A stretch of DNA of 64,000 nucleotides from Sphingomonas hankookensis (lineage in GTDB: Bacteria; Pseudomonadota; Alphaproteobacteria; Sphingomonadales; Sphingomonadaceae): positions 115,950-179,949 of the forward strand of contig NZ_LQQO01000063.1 in assembly GCF_001619955.1 (NCBI RefSeq), in the 5' to 3' direction. Position 1 is the first letter of the stretch; each line of letters opens with the position of its first letter. The notes below the pieces were generated by a model that was not told where the DNA came from, ran no database searches, and worked only from the letters and a program-made list of their open reading frames with translations. Made by a program: the position numbers and the translations under genes. Shown here in pieces: positions 8,974 through 17,702 of the stretch.

Positions 8974-9456
8974 TCAGCCGATCCGCGGCGCCAGCACGCG
9001 CACCAGCGCCTCGCATCCCGCCTGGTCGCCGGCATCGAACCGGCCGGGCAGCGGGCTGTCGAGATCGAGCACCCCGATCAGCCGCCCGCCGTCGACGATC
9101 GGCACGACCAGCTCGCTGCGGCTGTCGGCATCGCAGGCGATGTGCCCTGGAAAGGCATGGACATCGGCGACCAGCTGCGTCGTCCGCGTTGCCGCCGCCG
9201 TACCGCACACCCCGCGCCCCACCGCGATGCGGATGCACGCCGCCTTGCCCTGAAATGGCCCCAGCACCAGCTCGTCACCGACTAGGCGGTAGAAGCCTGC
9301 CCAGTTCAGATCGGGCAGATATTGCATCAGCAACGCCGAGGCATTGGCCATGTTCGCGACGGCGTCGCGCTCGTCCGCCGTCAGCGCATCGAGCGCGGAC
9401 AGAAGATCGCGGTACAGGTCGCCCTTGGCGCCGGTGGAGATATCGAACTGGTACAT
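8974..9456 (-). CDS. msrC: Free methionine-(R)-sulfoxide reductase, GAF domain
   Basis: A 160-residue single GAF domain protein. The three cysteines of the fRMsr family are present: AACIRI, GRGVCGTA and HIACDADS, followed by the signature SRSELVVPI. The family reduces free methionine-R-sulfoxide in the cytoplasm through a disulfide relay. The ATG at 9456 fits the family start (MYQFD); ten extra codons are open upstream. It is a single gene, 57 bases after the arfB start. Confidence 0.9.
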   Translation of the reverse strand: MYQFDISTGAKGDLYRDLLSALDALTADERDAVANMANASALLMQYLPDLNWAGFYRLVGDELVLGPFQGKAACIRIAVGRGVCGTAAATRTTQLVADVHAFPGHIACDADSRSELVVPIVDGGRLIGVLDLDSPLPGRFDAGDQAGCEALVRVLAPRIG

Positions 9457-9512
9457 GGGGGCTATGTAGCGCCGGCGTGGCCCCACACAATCCTCCCCGG
9501 TACGGGGAGGAT

Positions 9513-9938
9513 TCAGTCCATCCGTACCTTACCCCGCCCCGCCTTCACCTGCGACCGCCCCTTCTTCGCGTCCACCCGCCGCACCTGCGATGCCATGGTC
9601 GGCTTGGTCGCGCGGCGCTTCTTGGGCACGATCGTCGCCTCGCGGATCAGTTCGAACAGCCGCTCGCGCACCTCGCGCCGGTTCATCTCCTGCGACCGCG
9701 ACGCATCGGCGCGCAGCGTCAGCACGCCCTCCTTGGTCAGCCGCGACCCCGCCAGCACCGCCAACCGATGCTTGACCGCGTCCGGCAGCCCCGGCGAAGC
9801 GACCACGTCGAAGCGCAGCAGCACCGCGCTGTCGGTCGTGTTGACATGCTGCCCGCCCGGCCCCGACGCGCGGGTGAAGCTTTCGACCAGTTCGCCGCTG
9901 TCGATCGAAATCGACCGGGTGATCGGGATGCGCGGCAC
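9513..9938 (-). CDS. arfB: Alternative ribosome-rescue factor ArfB (YaeJ)
   Basis: A 141-residue peptidyl-tRNA hydrolase of the class I release-factor type. The catalytic GGQ lies in RASGPGGQHVNTTDSAV, and the basic C-terminal tail (PKKRRATKPTMASQVRRVDAKKGRSQVKAGRGK) that enters the empty mRNA channel of stalled ribosomes is present. It starts with GTG directly after the stop of the pseudouridine synthase gene (TAGGTG), so the two are probably translationally coupled. Confidence 0.93.
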   Translation of the reverse strand: MPRIPITRSISIDSGELVESFTRASGPGGQHVNTTDSAVLLRFDVVASPGLPDAVKHRLAVLAGSRLTKEGVLTLRADASRSQEMNRREVRERLFELIREATIVPKKRRATKPTMASQVRRVDAKKGRSQVKAGRGKVRMD

Positions 9939-10592
9939 CTACGCCTCGTCGAACCCCGCCGCGACGAAGCTGCGCGGCCATGGCGCGGTCACATCGATCG
10001 CCGGCTTGTTGTCGCGCGGGACCATCAGCCCGATGGCGTGCAGCAGCATGCCGTGCCGCCCGCCCCGGCCATAGACCGGATCGCCCGCCACCGGACAGCC
10101 CAGCCCTTCGGCCATGTGCACGCGGATCTGGTGCGTCCGGCCGGTTTCGGGGAACAGCGCGACCAACGCGCGGTCACCGACCGTGCGCAGCACCCGCCAG
10201 TTCGTCCGCGCCGGCTTGCCCTTCGCATCGCCGACCATGCGCCATCCGGTCTCGGCCGTGCTGACCTTGGCCAGCGCCAGGTCGATCTCGCCCGATTCCC
10301 CGGCGGGAATGCCGTCAAGGATCGCCAGATAGCGCTTCGTCACCCGTCCCTGTTCGAACGCCTGCTGGAACCGGGCATGCGCCTTGGGATTGCGTGCAAG
10401 CAGCAGGCACCCGCTGGTATCGCGGTCCAGCCGGTGCACCGGCGTCGGTTCGCGTTGAAAGGTGAAGCGCAGCTCGTCGGCCCGCGCGACGATGCTGGGC
10501 GAACCGTCGCGCGGGGGATCGACCGGCAGGCCGGCGGGTTTGTCGAGGACGATCGCTTCGCCGTCGATGAACAGGACCAGGTCGTCAAGCAT
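9939..10592 (-). CDS. RluA-family pseudouridine synthase
   Basis: A 217-residue enzyme isomerising uridine to pseudouridine in rRNA or tRNA. The catalytic motif HRLDRDTSGCLLLA (Asp) is at about residue 55, with RYLAILDG, and TGRTHQIRVHMAEGLGCPVAGDPVYG towards the C-terminus. There is no S4 domain, so it is of the short RluA/TruC type. The ATG at 10592 is preceded by GGGAG; a much longer frame upstream is antisense to the VanY gene and is not coding. The target base is not predictable. Confidence 0.88.
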   Translation of the reverse strand: MLDDLVLFIDGEAIVLDKPAGLPVDPPRDGSPSIVARADELRFTFQREPTPVHRLDRDTSGCLLLARNPKAHARFQQAFEQGRVTKRYLAILDGIPAGESGEIDLALAKVSTAETGWRMVGDAKGKPARTNWRVLRTVGDRALVALFPETGRTHQIRVHMAEGLGCPVAGDPVYGRGGRHGMLLHAIGLMVPRDNKPAIDVTAPWPRSFVAAGFDEA

Positions 10593-10667
10593 TCCGCTCC
10601 CTTGCCATCGTTGTCGACGCCATGCCAGTGCGCATGGGCTGCACCGCCGACCCAGCCGGAGACTTTT

Positions 10668-11447
10668 GTGCGCCGAACCGCCCTCGCCCGCCTTCTGCCG
10701 CCGCTCTGCATCCTCGCCTCCTGCGCGCCGACCACCGCGCCGGCGCCGCCGGTTCCCGTCCCGACGCCCGCCCCCTCGCCGGTCGCGCCTCCCCGGATCG
10801 TCACCCTGCCCCCCGCCGGGCCGACCGGTCCCGTCGAACTTTGCGAGCGCGGCACGGTGCAGCGGACCGCCGATGGCCGGTTGTTCAACCATTTCCCCTA
10901 TCCCGACATGCCGGCAACCGCGCTGATCGACGCGCCGACGACGCTGGGCGGTTCGTGCAAGGTCCATCCCGCGATGGCCGACGATCTCGCCCGCCTGCTC
11001 GCCGCCGCCGATGCCGATCCCGCCATCGCCGGCACGCTGCGCGCCGTCTCCTGCCATCGGTCCGAAGCGTTGCAGCGCCAGACCTTTTGCGGCGGCATCG
11101 GCGCGAACGGATCGGGCAGCTTTGCCGAGCGTGCCTGGGCCTCGGCACCCCCGGGGCATAGCGAGCATTCGACCGGCTATGTCATCGACTTCGGCACCAG
11201 CACCGCCCCCGCCTGCAACGCCGAAGCCTGTTTCGCCGCCACGCCCGCCGGACGCTGGCTGCGCGCCAACGCCGCCCGCTTCGGCTTTGAAATGTCGTTC
11301 CCGGCGGGCAACAGGCAGCAGGTGAAGTGGGAACCGTGGCACTGGCGCTGGGTCGGCACGACGGCGAGCGCAGCCGGCGCGCCGCCCGCCCGCTCGATCT
11401 TCCTTCAGGCCCGCACCCGCTTCCCCGCCGACCCGAAGGTCGATTAG
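10668..11447 (+). CDS. Lipoprotein D-alanyl-D-alanine carboxypeptidase, VanY/M15 type
   Basis: A 259-residue protein with a GTG start (GGAG seven bases upstream) and a lipoprotein signal ending LCILASC. The M15B zinc site is visible: SCHRSEALQ, PPGHSEHSTGYVIDFG (H-x6-D) and EPWHWRWV (terminal His). A Pro-rich linker follows the lipid anchor. The family trims the terminal D-Ala of cell-wall peptides; here it would be membrane-anchored and face the periplasm. An apparent 680-codon upstream extension is a shadow of the opposite strand. Confidence 0.85.
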   Translation: MRRTALARLLPPLCILASCAPTTAPAPPVPVPTPAPSPVAPPRIVTLPPAGPTGPVELCERGTVQRTADGRLFNHFPYPDMPATALIDAPTTLGGSCKVHPAMADDLARLLAAADADPAIAGTLRAVSCHRSEALQRQTFCGGIGANGSGSFAERAWASAPPGHSEHSTGYVIDFGTSTAPACNAEACFAATPAGRWLRANAARFGFEMSFPAGNRQQVKWEPWHWRWVGTTASAAGAPPARSIFLQARTRFPADPKVD

Positions 11448-11459
11448 GGCGGATCCACC

Positions 11460-12290
11460 CTACAGGGTCAACCGATAGCCATAGCCGATGCCGATCGTCG
11501 CCTGGACCCGCCGCCCGCGTTGCTCGATCAGCGGCGACTGTCCTGCCTTAATGCCCAGATAATCGACCCCACCGAAGACGGTGACGGCGCTGTTGCGATC
11601 GATCGGCCGGATCGCGCTGCCACCGATCCCGACCGACGCCAGCCCGCCACCGGGCCGATACCGCGCCAGCCCGGTGCGCAGCGACTGTCCCGCGTCGATC
11701 CCGAAATAGGTCCGCAGATAATCGCCCGTGGCGAACGTCGCGCGCGGTCCCAGCGACCCGGCGATCCGCCCCGCCCGCCACGTCCGCGCGACCGAAACGT
11801 CGGCGACCGCCGCGTCATGCCCGCCAAAGCCCTGCCGCCCCTCACCCCGAACCCGCCATGCGCCCAGCCGCTTCTCGATAAAGCCGCCCGCCTCGCCGGC
11901 GACACCGACATCGCCCAGCCCGCGCAGCACGTCGCTGCCCCCGGTCAGCTGGAACGGCGATCCGCGCCCATCCTCGTCGCGCCCGAAGCGAATTTTCACC
12001 AGCGGCCCGGCCCGCCATCCGTCACGACGCAGCAGGTTCAACCCCACCCCGTCCGGCACAGACGCGAAGAAGACGTCTCGATAATGGACCCGCAGGTCGG
12101 GAAACAGCGACAGCGCCATGTCGCGCGATCCCTGCCATGCCGGGCTCAGCACCGGTGCCGCACCGACCGTGATGCTCCAACCATCGGGCGCCCCGCCCGC
12201 TCGCCCGGCAGCCGGCCCGCCGCTCTGCGCCAGCGCCGGAGTCGCGACAACCGCCAACACACCGATCCCGACCGAAAGCCGCATCGTCAT
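11460..12290 (-). CDS. MipA/OmpV-family outer-membrane protein
   Basis: A 276-residue protein with signal peptide MTMRLSVGIGVLAVVATPALA. The barrel shows the family features: ITVGAAPVLSPAWQGS near the N-terminus, FFASVPDGVGLNLLR, and the C-terminal GYGYRLTL. In E. coli MipA is a scaffold for murein hydrolase and synthase; most members are simply small OMPs. It overlaps the GH43 gene by four bases (ATGA), so the two form an operon. A role beside a secreted sugar hydrolase could be export or porin-like, which is inference. Confidence 0.85.
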   Translation of the reverse strand: MTMRLSVGIGVLAVVATPALAQSGGPAAGRAGGAPDGWSITVGAAPVLSPAWQGSRDMALSLFPDLRVHYRDVFFASVPDGVGLNLLRRDGWRAGPLVKIRFGRDEDGRGSPFQLTGGSDVLRGLGDVGVAGEAGGFIEKRLGAWRVRGEGRQGFGGHDAAVADVSVARTWRAGRIAGSLGPRATFATGDYLRTYFGIDAGQSLRTGLARYRPGGGLASVGIGGSAIRPIDRNSAVTVFGGVDYLGIKAGQSPLIEQRGRRVQATIGIGYGYRLTL

Positions 12291-13303
12291 TTTCCCCTCG
12301 CGCCCGCCGCGCTGCGCGGGGCCGTCACTCCGGCCTCGGTCTGGACCACCGGCTGCATCGTGCCGTCTGCGTTATAATGCAGCCGCTCGACCGTCACCGC
12401 CCGCCGCCCGATCGCGCCGTTCAGGTCGCCGATCGCCAGCGTCGCATTGTGCAGGAACAGATACCAGTCGCCCTTATACTCCACGATCCCCGGATGGATG
12501 GTGAAGCTGTATTTGCCCGATCCGGTCAGCTCGCCGCGATAGGTCCACGGCCCCTTGATCGACGGCGCGGTGGCATAGGACACACGCTCGTCGCGATGCT
12601 TCGACCGGTCGAGCGAGGCATAGGTCAGGTAATAGGTGCCCTTGCGCTCATGCAGCCACGGCCCCTCCTCGAAATGCGGCGGGGTGATCTCGGTGATCGG
12701 TCCGTCGATCTCGATCATGTTCGGCTTCAGCTTCGCGATATAGCATTGCCGGTTGCCCCATGCGATCCACGTCGTCCCATCCTTGTCGGTGAACACGGTC
12801 GGGTCGATGTCTTCCCAGCTATGCGTTCCCTTCGGCGTCATCTGGTTGGTGATCAGCGCCGCCCCCTTGGCATCGACGAACGGCCCGGTCGGCTTGTCGG
12901 CAACGGCGACCGCGATCGCCTTGCCCGGATGCGTGTCGTCATGCTCGACCGCAGCGTAGAACCAATACTTGCCGTTCTTGAAGACCGCCTGGCTCGCCCA
13001 GGCATCGGCCTTCGCCCATTTGAAATCGGCCACCTTCATGATCGGTCCGTGATCGGTCCAATGGCGCATGTCGGTGGTCGAATAGACCAGCCATTCGCGC
13101 ATGTTGAACATCTGGTCCCGCTCGGCCTGGTCATGCCCGACATACAGGTACAGCCGGTCGCCGACGACCAGCGGAGCGGGATCGGCGGTGAACTTGTCGC
13201 GGATGATCGGGTTGCTGCCCGGCACCGGCGCTGGCCGCTCCTGTGCCCCCGCCATCGTCGCCGCCGCGATCGTCAACGCACCCCATAACGCCATGCCGCG
13301 CAT
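12287..13303 (-). CDS. Secreted glycoside hydrolase family 43 protein
   Basis: A 338-residue protein with a signal peptide (MRGMALWGALTIAAATMAGA). The five-bladed propeller of GH43 is evident: NPIIRDKFTADPAPLVVGDRLYLY contains the catalytic base Asp (TADPAP), DIDPTVFTDKDGTTWIAWG the pKa-modulating Asp, and PHFEEGPWLHE the acid Glu. GH43 enzymes release arabinose or xylose from plant polysaccharides. It is first in an operon with the MipA-type gene; a LacI-type operator lies 38 bases upstream, so expression is probably sugar-controlled. Confidence 0.88.
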   Translation of the reverse strand: MRGMALWGALTIAAATMAGAQERPAPVPGSNPIIRDKFTADPAPLVVGDRLYLYVGHDQAERDQMFNMREWLVYSTTDMRHWTDHGPIMKVADFKWAKADAWASQAVFKNGKYWFYAAVEHDDTHPGKAIAVAVADKPTGPFVDAKGAALITNQMTPKGTHSWEDIDPTVFTDKDGTTWIAWGNRQCYIAKLKPNMIEIDGPITEITPPHFEEGPWLHERKGTYYLTYASLDRSKHRDERVSYATAPSIKGPWTYRGELTGSGKYSFTIHPGIVEYKGDWYLFLHNATLAIGDLNGAIGRRAVTVERLHYNADGTMQPVVQTEAGVTAPRSAAGARGK

Positions 13304-13341
13304 CGCTCTCTCCCATCATCGTTCTTTGCCACGATGATAAC

Positions 13342-13355
13342 CGATAGCGCTAACA
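13342..13355 (-). promoter_or_regulatory. LacI/GalR-type operator upstream of the GH43 gene
   Basis: On the minus strand TGTTAGCGCTATCG, a near-palindrome around a central CG with the AGCGCT core typical of LacI-family sites. It sits 38 bases before the GH43 ATG. No LacI-family gene is in the window, so the regulator is unknown. Confidence 0.5.
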
Positions 13356-13491
13356 ATCCAAGCCATGCACCACCGGTCCCGTTACCGGACCGCTTCACGG
13401 CACCGGCGGAACCAAGCGACATCCGCAATCTTGGTTAGGTTGGTACGCCATGGACAAACCAGCCGCCGGCCGATCTCGGCAGGAGGAACCC

Positions 13492-14211
13492 ATGTCGAAC
13501 ACGCTAACGACCAAATTGACGAGTTTTTCCGACCTGTCGGCCGAAGAAGCCGCAGCGCTGGATGCAGTCTGCAACGACACTTTCACCGTCAAGGGACGCG
13601 ACCTGATCCGCGTGGGCGACCGCCCCGAACAGGTGTTCCTCGTGCTTAACGGCTGGGCCTGCCGCTACAAGGACCTGCCCGATGGCAAGCGGCAGATCCT
13701 CGCCTATCTGATCCCCGGCGACCTGTGCGACCCGCACATCTTCATCTTCGAACAGATGGACCATTCGATCCGCGCCATCGGCGAAGCCCGCGTCGCGGCC
13801 ATCCCGAAACAGGTGATCCTCGACCTGACCGAACGCTATCCGGCGCTCGCCCGGGGCCTCTGGTGGTCGGCACTCGTGGACGAAGCGGTCTCGCGCGAAT
13901 GGCTGGTCAATGTCGCCCAGCGCGATTCCTACACGCGCATGGCGCATCTGTTCTGCGAAATCTGGCTGCGCATGTGCCAGGTGAAGCTCACCACCGGCGG
14001 CACGTTCGACCTGCCGCTGACCCAGGAGCAGTTGGGCGACACGCTCGGCATCACGCCGGTGCACGTCAACCGCGTGTTGCAACGCCTGCGCGCCGAAGGG
14101 CTGGTGACCACCCGCGACCGGCGGATGACGATCCACGACGTCGACGCGCTGAAGGCCGCCGCCGAATTCGACCCGCGCTACCTGCACCTCGACGCCCGGG
14201 CGGCGGCGTGA
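13492..14211 (+). CDS. Crp/Fnr-family transcription regulator
   Basis: A 239-residue regulator with an N-terminal cNMP-binding-type beta roll (residues 20-130: FLVLNGWACRYKDLPDGKRQILAYLIPGDLC) and a C-terminal winged helix-turn-helix (TQEQLGDTLGITPVHVNRVLQRLRAEGLV). The N-terminal cysteine cluster of FNR is absent, so an iron-sulfur oxygen sensor is unlikely. The ATG at 13492 has a strong AGGAGG eight bases upstream. The effector and targets are unknown; it is alone between divergent and convergent neighbours. Confidence 0.85.
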   Translation: MSNTLTTKLTSFSDLSAEEAAALDAVCNDTFTVKGRDLIRVGDRPEQVFLVLNGWACRYKDLPDGKRQILAYLIPGDLCDPHIFIFEQMDHSIRAIGEARVAAIPKQVILDLTERYPALARGLWWSALVDEAVSREWLVNVAQRDSYTRMAHLFCEIWLRMCQVKLTTGGTFDLPLTQEQLGDTLGITPVHVNRVLQRLRAEGLVTTRDRRMTIHDVDALKAAAEFDPRYLHLDARAAA

Positions 14212-14242
14212 CGGGGCGACCTCCCGGCCGCCCCGCCATCGC

Positions 14243-14845
14243 TTATCCGAAGACCTTGGTCGCCAGTTCGGCGATCCGCTTGCCCTGATGCCGCGCACCG
14301 CCCAGCTCGATCTCGGTCGGCTGACGGCTGCCGTCGCCGCCGGCGATGGTCGACGCGCCGTACGGCGTGCTGCCGTTCACTTCGTCCAGCCCGGTATGGC
14401 CTTCATAGGCGTAATCGAGGCCGACGATCGTCATCCCGTGATGCATCAGGTTGGTAATGATCGAGAACAGCGTCGTTTCCTGCCCGCCATGCTGCGTCGC
14501 GGTCGAGGTGAAGGCGCCGCCGATCTTGTTGACCAGCCCGCCCTTGGCCCACACGCCGCCGGTCGTGTCCCAGAACGCCGCCATCTGGCTCGACATCCGG
14601 CCATAGCGGGTGCCGGTGCCGACGATGATCGCGTCGTAGTTCGTCAGCTCGTTGGGATCGGTCAGCTCGGCATGATGGTCCGCGACGACGAAGCCCGCCG
14701 ACTTGGCGACCTCCTCCGGCGCGGTTTCCTTGACGCGGCGGACGTCGACGTCCGCACCCGCCGACCGCGCACCCTCGGCGACCGCATCGGCCATCTTGGC
14801 GATATGGCCATAGGACGAATAATACAGGACCAGGACCTTCGACAT
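14243..14845 (-). CDS. wrbA: NAD(P)H:quinone oxidoreductase WrbA
   Basis: A 200-residue flavodoxin-like protein. FMN-binding loops are visible: [19 protein letters not shown] (phosphate), [18 protein letters not shown] and [14 protein letters not shown] (isoalloxazine), with the WrbA-type Tyr/Gly-rich 3' end. It carries out two-electron quinone reduction. It follows the pirin gene by 20 bases and is most likely in the same transcript, opposite a LysR regulator; this fits a redox- or electrophile-induced pair. Confidence 0.94.
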   Translation of the reverse strand: MSKVLVLYYSSYGHIAKMADAVAEGARSAGADVDVRRVKETAPEEVAKSAGFVVADHHAELTDPNELTNYDAIIVGTGTRYGRMSSQMAAFWDTTGGVWAKGGLVNKIGGAFTSTATQHGGQETTLFSIITNLMHHGMTIVGLDYAYEGHTGLDEVNGSTPYGASTIAGGDGSRQPTEIELGGARHQGKRIAELATKVFG

Positions 14846-14865
14846 GTTCAGATGCTCCCTTCGGC

Positions 14866-15564
14866 TTATTCGGAATCGACCAGGACGATTTCGGCGTCCT
14901 CGGTCGCGGTGATGGTGACGGTCTGCCCGCCGGAAAGTGCGGCCCCGTCGCGCGCCTGAAAGGCGACGCCGTCGATGGTGATCGCGCCGGTCGCGGCGAC
15001 GAGATAGGCGTGACGCCCGTCCCCCACGCTATGTTCCACGCTTTCGCCAGCCTTCAACGTCGCGCCCAGCACCCGTGCCTCCGCCCGGATACGCAACGCA
15101 TCGCCGTCTTCATCGAACCCGCTTGCCAGAGTAACAAACTTGCCCGACCGCTCGCCCTTGGGAAACGGCTTGGCCCCCCATGACGGCGCGCCGCCCTTCT
15201 GGCGCGGCTCGATCCAGATCTGGAAGATGCGGGTCGTTTCCGGCTCCAGATTATATTCGGCGTGGCGTACGCCGGTGCCGGCGCTCATCACCTGCACATC
15301 GCCTGCGGCCGTGCGGCCCTTGTTCCCCATCGAATCCTGATGGGTGATCGCGCCGGAGCGGACATAGGTGATGATTTCCATGTCCTTGTGCGGGTGCGGC
15401 GGGAAGCCGCTGTTCGCGGCGATCTCGTCGTCGTTCCACACCCGGATCGCGCCCCAGCCCATGCGGGCGGGGTCGTAATAATTGGCGAAGCTGAAATGGT
15501 GGCGGGCGTTCAGCCATCCGTGGTCGGCATGGCCCAGGCTGGTGAAGTCACGTTTGTCGATCAT
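14866..15564 (-). CDS. Pirin family protein (YhhW-like quercetinase)
   Basis: A 232-residue bicupin. The metal-binding first cupin is visible ([16 protein letters not shown] with two His and a Glu, and later GVRHAEYN with the last His), followed by the second cupin. E. coli YhhW has quercetin 2,3-dioxygenase activity; many pirins are redox-sensing co-regulators. The start ATG at 15564 has AAGGAG seven bases upstream. It heads an operon with wrbA and is transcribed away from a LysR-type gene. Confidence 0.9.
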   Translation of the reverse strand: MIDKRDFTSLGHADHGWLNARHHFSFANYYDPARMGWGAIRVWNDDEIAANSGFPPHPHKDMEIITYVRSGAITHQDSMGNKGRTAAGDVQVMSAGTGVRHAEYNLEPETTRIFQIWIEPRQKGGAPSWGAKPFPKGERSGKFVTLASGFDEDGDALRIRAEARVLGATLKAGESVEHSVGDGRHAYLVAATGAITIDGVAFQARDGAALSGGQTVTITATEDAEIVLVDSE

Positions 15565-15656
15565 GGTCGATCTCCTTGCTTGACCCCCAAGATAAGCGCG
15601 GCGATCATACCGTAAATGGAAACGTCGGAAACCGATCGTTTCGCAGCGGAGGATAT

Positions 15657-16559
15657 ATGCGGCTCCCCGATTGCGAAGCCTGGGCGATGTTCGCCTGCGT
15701 TGTCGAGCACCGCTCGTTCAGCGCCGCCGCCCAGTCGATCGGCGTATCGAAGGCGACGGTGTCGAAGGCGGTCGCGCGGCTTGAGCTGTCGCTAGGCACC
15801 ACCCTGTTCCACCGCACCTCGCGCCGCCTGACACTGACCGATGCCGGCCAGTCGCTCGCCGAACGGGCCGCCCGCATCCTCGCCGAGGCGCAGGCGGCGG
15901 AGGAACAGGCGCGCGACGCCGCCGCTGCGCCCACCGGCCTGGTCAAGGTCGCCGCGCCCATGTCGTTCGGCCTCGCCCATATCGCGCCCGCGATCGCCGA
16001 CTTCCTCAAACTCCATCCCGGTGTCGAGATCGACCTGACCCTGTCCGATGCGAAGGTCGACATCGTCGCCGAAGGGATCGACGTCGCGCTGCGCATCGCC
16101 GACCTGCACGACAGCACGCTGCGCGCCCGCCGCCTCGCCCCCGTCGCGATCAGGATCGTCGCGGCCCCCTCCTATTGGGACGCGCGCGGCCGTCCGGCGC
16201 ACCCGGCCGATCTCGGCGACCATGACTGTTTCGGCTATACCAACCTGCCGAACGCGATCTGGCATTTCCGGCGGGGCACGGAGGAAGTGTCGGTCCGCCC
16301 GGCCGGCCCGCTCGCCACCAACAATGGCGAGGCGATGCTCCCCGCATTGTGCGCCGGCCTCGGCGTTGCGCGACTGCCGGACTTCCTGGTCGATGCCGAT
16401 ATCGCCGCGGGCAAGCTGGAAGCGGTGCTGGCCGACTGGGCCGGCGACGGTGTGGCGCTGCACCTCCTCACCCCGCCCGGCACGCTGCGTCCGGCACGCG
16501 TCGAGTCGCTGATCGAGTATCTGTCCGATCGCTTTCGCCGGTCCTGCAATCCGCGTTAA
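15657..16559 (+). CDS. LysR-family transcription regulator
   Basis: A 300-residue LTTR. The winged helix-turn-helix is at residues 10-60 (FACVVEHRSFSAAAQSIGVSKATVSKAVARLE), followed by the linker helix and a periplasmic-binding-type effector domain. The ATG at 15657 follows GCGGAGGA; a longer frame to 15576 would include non-coding promoter sequence. It is divergent from pirin-wrbA with 92 bases between, the classical LTTR arrangement, so it probably controls those two genes; the inducer is unknown. Confidence 0.9.
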   Translation: MRLPDCEAWAMFACVVEHRSFSAAAQSIGVSKATVSKAVARLELSLGTTLFHRTSRRLTLTDAGQSLAERAARILAEAQAAEEQARDAAAAPTGLVKVAAPMSFGLAHIAPAIADFLKLHPGVEIDLTLSDAKVDIVAEGIDVALRIADLHDSTLRARRLAPVAIRIVAAPSYWDARGRPAHPADLGDHDCFGYTNLPNAIWHFRRGTEEVSVRPAGPLATNNGEAMLPALCAGLGVARLPDFLVDADIAAGKLEAVLADWAGDGVALHLLTPPGTLRPARVESLIEYLSDRFRRSCNPR

Positions 16560-16647
16560 TTTTCCTAAACCTTGTCCGGCAACGGCCGTTTAGCCTTCCA
16601 GAACCCTTCATTCCGCTTAACCAACGGAATTTACGAAGTGTTTTCGA

Positions 16648-16664
16648 TTAGGAAGAAATTAACC
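16648..16664 (+). promoter_or_regulatory. CtrA-like binding box upstream of ctrA
   Basis: TTAG-N7-TTAACC, one mismatch from the CtrA consensus TTAA-N7-TTAAC, lies about 90 bases before the ctrA ATG in an AT-rich 190-base leader with several further TTAA elements (16557, 16619, 16688). Autoregulation by CtrA is known in Caulobacter; here it is inferred. Confidence 0.5.
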
Positions 16665-16751
16665 TTTTGCCGTCATAGGTCTTTACGTTAATGTTTTTGC
16701 TGCGCGCCGGTCAGGGACGATAGCGCGCCGCGAAACGGGGGAACCAAGCCG

Positions 16752-17453
16752 ATGCGCGTGCTGTTGATCGAGGACGAGCCGACGACCGCCAAGGCGATCG
16801 AGCTCATGCTGACGACCGAGGGTTTCAATATCTACACGACCGATCTGGGCGAAGAAGGCCTCGATCTGGGCAAGCTGTACGATTACGACATCATCCTGCT
16901 CGACCTGAACCTGCCCGACATGCACGGCTATGACGTGCTAAAGAAGTTGCGGGTGGCGCGGGTGCAGACGCCGGTCCTGATCCTGTCGGGCATCGACGAG
17001 ATGGATTCGAAGGTCCGCTCGTTCGGCTTCGGTGCCGACGATTATGTGACCAAGCCGTTCCACCGCGAGGAACTGATCGCGCGCATCCACGCGGTCGTCC
17101 GCCGCTCGAAGGGCCATTCGCAGTCGGTGATCCGCACCGGCAAGCTCTCGGTGAACCTCGATGCCAAGACGGTCGACGTCGACGGCGCGCGCGTCCACCT
17201 GACGGGCAAGGAATATGCGATGCTCGAGCTGCTGTCGCTGCGCAAGGGCACCACGCTGACCAAGGAAATGTTCCTCAACCATCTCTATGGCGGGATGGAC
17301 GAACCGGAACTCAAGATCATCGACGTCTTCATCTGCAAGCTGCGCAAGAAGCTCAGCATGGCCTGCGAAGGCGACAATTATATCGAGACGGTCTGGGGCC
17401 GCGGCTATGTGCTGCGCGAACCGGACGAAATGGCCGAAGCGGCGGTCGCGTAA
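16752..17453 (+). CDS. ctrA: Cell-cycle response regulator CtrA
   Basis: A 233-residue OmpR-type response regulator. The receiver domain has the acidic pocket LIEDEP, phosphoacceptor Asp in [15 protein letters not shown] (about residue 51) and the K in [10 protein letters not shown]. The C-terminal winged helix carries the CtrA-specific sequence [35 protein letters not shown]. CtrA controls cell division, motility and DNA replication genes in alphaproteobacteria. It is a single gene with an AT-rich leader; the CckA/ChpT partners are not in the window. Identification rests on strong similarity to the conserved family. Confidence 0.95.
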   Translation: MRVLLIEDEPTTAKAIELMLTTEGFNIYTTDLGEEGLDLGKLYDYDIILLDLNLPDMHGYDVLKKLRVARVQTPVLILSGIDEMDSKVRSFGFGADDYVTKPFHREELIARIHAVVRRSKGHSQSVIRTGKLSVNLDAKTVDVDGARVHLTGKEYAMLELLSLRKGTTLTKEMFLNHLYGGMDEPELKIIDVFICKLRKKLSMACEGDNYIETVWGRGYVLREPDEMAEAAVA

Positions 17454-17480
17454 CGCGGCCACGCACCCCCGGTCTCCCAC

Positions 17481-17590
17481 TCCGTTCGGTTCGAGCAGCT
17501 TCGAGCTTGTCGAGAAGCGTCCGTCGAGAACGCCCAGTTTAGGGCACCGTCTTCTCGACCTCGGTTCTCGACAAGCTCGAACCAAACGGA
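17481..17590. repeat. Intergenic palindromic repeat, family A copy 1
   Basis: A 110-base inverted repeat bounded by CCGTTCGGTTCGAGC and GAACCAAACGGA, with inner arms around CGAGCTTGTCGAGAAG / TTCTCGACAAGCTCGA. Copies occur at 28925-29046 and, inverted, at 43372-43491. It would fold into a long cruciform or RNA hairpin and lies between convergent 3' ends. Confidence 0.8.
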
Positions 17591-17628
17591 CCTGCACGAG
17601 ACGGTAATCCAACCTCTACAGTATCCCC

Positions 17629-17700
17629 GCGCAGGCGGGGATCCAGGGTCATCAGGCGATACCCTTTTCGGCGCTGGATTCCCGATACGACTACCAAGAA
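17629..17700. repeat. Palindromic repeat, family C partial copy
   Basis: CCCCGCGCAGGCGGGGATCCAG at one side and CTGGATTCCCG at the other, a shorter relative of the elements at 25259 and 46452. It lies just downstream of the L,D-transpeptidase stop. Confidence 0.6.
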
Positions 17701-17702
17701 AA

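Noticed and set aside
8625..10667. A long N-terminal extension of the VanY lipoprotein frame
   Set aside because: The extension covers three minus-strand genes; the GTG at 10668 starts a proper lipoprotein signal with an RBS.
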